A stretch of DNA of 6,127 nt from Acetobacteraceae bacterium. GTDB lineage: Bacteria; Pseudomonadota; Alphaproteobacteria; Acetobacterales; Acetobacteraceae. Of this stretch, positions 5,151 to 6,127 are shown piece by piece. The notes below the pieces were generated by a model that saw only the letters and a program-made list of their open reading frames with translations, did no database searches and was not told where the DNA came from. Where the stretch lies: the NCBI GenBank assembly GCA_947478535.1, contig CANJXD010000362.1, forward strand, positions 1 through 6,127, written 5' to 3'. The translations under genes and the position numbers were made by a program. Position 1 is the stretch's first letter. Each line of letters opens with the position of its first letter.

Positions 5151-6105
5151 TGATGCCTGCCTCGCGTACCACCTCACCCCAGACCGCCGTCTCCCGCACC
5201 ATGATCGCGTGCAACTCCTCGGGCGTGGAGGATTCGGCATCGGCGCCGGCGCGGGCCAAGGCGTCCTTCAGCCCCGGCTCGGCCAGAGCGCTGCGGGAGA
5301 TCTCGCCGAAGCGCGCGGCGATGGCGGGCGGTGTGCCGACGGGGGCGAAGATCGCGATCCAGGTGCCGGCGACGCAATTCGGCAGCCCCGCTTCCGCCAT
5401 CGTCGGCAGGTCGGGCGTCAGCGGATGGCGGCGCGCGCCGCACATGGCGAGACCCCGCACCGTGCCCGCGCGGATCTGCGGCAGGGAGGAGGGCATGCTG
5501 TCGAACATCGCCTGGATATTGCCGCCGATCAGATCGGCCATGGCCGGGCCGCCGCCGCGATAGGGGATATGGGTCACATTCACCCCCGCCCGCAGCTTGA
5601 ACAACTCGCCCGCCAGGTGCAGCGAGGAGCCGGTGCCGCCCGAGCCGTAGTTCAGCACGCCCGGCCGCGCCTTCGCGAGTGCGATGAACTCCTGCACATT
5701 GCGCGCCGGTACGGCGGGGTTCACCACCAGCAATTGCTCGATGCGGAACACGAGCCCGATCGGCATCAGATCGCGCAGCGGGTCGTGGTTCATGTCGCGA
5801 TAGAGGTAGCGATTGACCGTCAGCGGCCCGTTGCTGGTCAGCAGGATGGTGTAGCCATCGGGGGCTGCGCGGATGAAGGCCTCGGCGCCGATGTTGCCGC
5901 CCGAGCCGCCGCGATTGTCGATGATCACCGGCTGACCGATGATCTCGCTGAGTCGCGAGGCCCAGATGCGGGCGGAGACATCAGTGCCGCCGCCGGCGGC
6001 GAAGGGCACGATCACGCGGATCGCCCGGTTGGGATAGCCGGCCTGGGCGTGGGCGATGGCGGGGGCGGCCAAAAGCCCCGCGACGAGGCTGCGACGATCG
6101 ATCAT
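5140..6105 (-). CDS. Bug-family (TctC-like) periplasmic solute-binding protein
   Basis: The 321-residue protein is a periplasmic receptor of the tripartite tricarboxylate transporter type, which binds small carboxylates, amides or aromatic acids and delivers them to a TctA/TctB membrane pair. Residues 1-21 form a signal peptide ending AIAHAQ. Its DRRSLVAG start looks Tat-like but could also be Sec. The mature part begins with YPNRAIRVIVPFAAGGGTDV (24-43), followed by the Bug hallmark VIIDNRGGSGGNIGAE and AAPDGYTILL. Later come LNYGSGGTGSSLHLAGELFK, HIPYRGGGPAMADLIGG, SSLPQIRAGTVRGLA and a C-terminal helical lobe ending in AGISAG. The length is normal for the family (about 320-330). The ATG at 6105 is preferred over the in-frame TTG at 6120 because the ribosome binding site GGAGGGAG overlaps that TTG. 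It is the first gene of the visible cluster. No TctA or TctB gene is in the window; such orphan receptors are very common in genomes rich in Bug proteins. The ligand is unknown and is probably the substrate of the downstream enzymes. Confidence 0.95.
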   Translation of the reverse strand: MIDRRSLVAGLLAAPAIAHAQAGYPNRAIRVIVPFAAGGGTDVSARIWASRLSEIIGQPVIIDNRGGSGGNIGAEAFIRAAPDGYTILLTSNGPLTVNRYLYRDMNHDPLRDLMPIGLVFRIEQLLVVNPAVPARNVQEFIALAKARPGVLNYGSGGTGSSLHLAGELFKLRAGVNVTHIPYRGGGPAMADLIGGNIQAMFDSMPSSLPQIRAGTVRGLAMCGARRHPLTPDLPTMAEAGLPNCVAGTWIAIFAPVGTPPAIAARFGEISRSALAEPGLKDALARAGADAESSTPEELHAIMVRETAVWGEVVREAGISAG

Positions 6106-6110
6106 GTGCT

Positions 6111-6118
6111 CTCCCTCC
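6111..6118 (-). promoter_or_regulatory. Ribosome binding site deciding the solute-binding protein start
   Basis: The minus-strand GGAGGGAG sits 5 nt before the ATG at 6105 and overlaps the alternative TTG at 6120. This fixes the ATG as the start and places the signal peptide correctly. Only a few bases lie beyond it, so no promoter can be assessed. Confidence 0.75.
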
Positions 6119-6127
6119 AATCCGCCA

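Noticed and set aside
4392..5153. Plus-strand open frame of 253 codons across the creatininase homologue and small ORF
   Set aside because: It shows no domain-like sequence and overlaps a recognised gene on the other strand.
4908..5240. Upstream extension of the creatininase-family frame to 5240
   Set aside because: The added part is Arg/Pro-rich, overlaps the end of the solute-binding gene and lies before the family's normal N-terminus. The ATG at 4907 gives the expected length.
6106..6120. TTG at 6120 as start of the solute-binding protein
   Set aside because: It overlaps the ribosome binding site GGAGGGAG; the ATG at 6105 gives a normal signal peptide.

Overview
The window is GC-rich. 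All the intact genes lie on the minus strand and read from right to left. A Bug-family (TctC-like) solute-binding protein, an NtaA/SnaA-type flavin monooxygenase and these IS types together suggest a proteobacterium, most likely a high-GC alphaproteobacterium such as Roseomonas or another member of the Acetobacteraceae. The genus is inference from gene content and style, not from a marker gene.

The right part (about 2777-6118) is a compact four-gene cluster. In transcription order it holds a periplasmic Bug solute-binding protein (6105 to 5140), an unrecognised 54-residue ORF with a strong ribosome binding site (5074 to 4910), a creatininase-family amidohydrolase (4907 to 4113) and an FMN-dependent NtaA/SnaA/DszA-type monooxygenase (4105 to 2777). 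Gaps of 65, 2 and 7 nt make a single operon very likely. The plausible joint task is capture of a small carboxylated or amide-containing compound, then C-N cleavage and/or flavin-dependent oxidation. The actual substrate cannot be read from the sequence, and no TctA/TctB membrane partner is present in the window.

The left part (1-2770) is a patchwork of mobile-element debris. At the left edge is the right end of an IS5-family element (transposase C-terminus plus probable terminal repeat), which abuts the stop codon of the next gene exactly. That gene, 125-1777 on the minus strand, is a type I secretion ABC transporter of the HlyB/RtxB kind. It appears to have lost about 170 residues internally: the start of the C39-like domain runs directly into the end of TM2. 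Upstream of it are a short chimeric ORF (1797-2084, recombinase-like front and possibly phage tail-chaperone-like back), the tail of another minus-strand ORF, a 5'-truncated and frameshifted IS256-family transposase (about 2192-2596, plus strand), and an orphan C-terminal coding fragment (2651-2769, plus strand) that converges on the monooxygenase.

No tRNA, rRNA, CRISPR array or origin was seen. The best candidates for a second look are the internally deleted secretion ATPase, the small operon-embedded ORF, the creatininase homologue with a non-canonical metal site, and the chimeric ORF. I did not find a convincing new multi-gene defence or mobile system.
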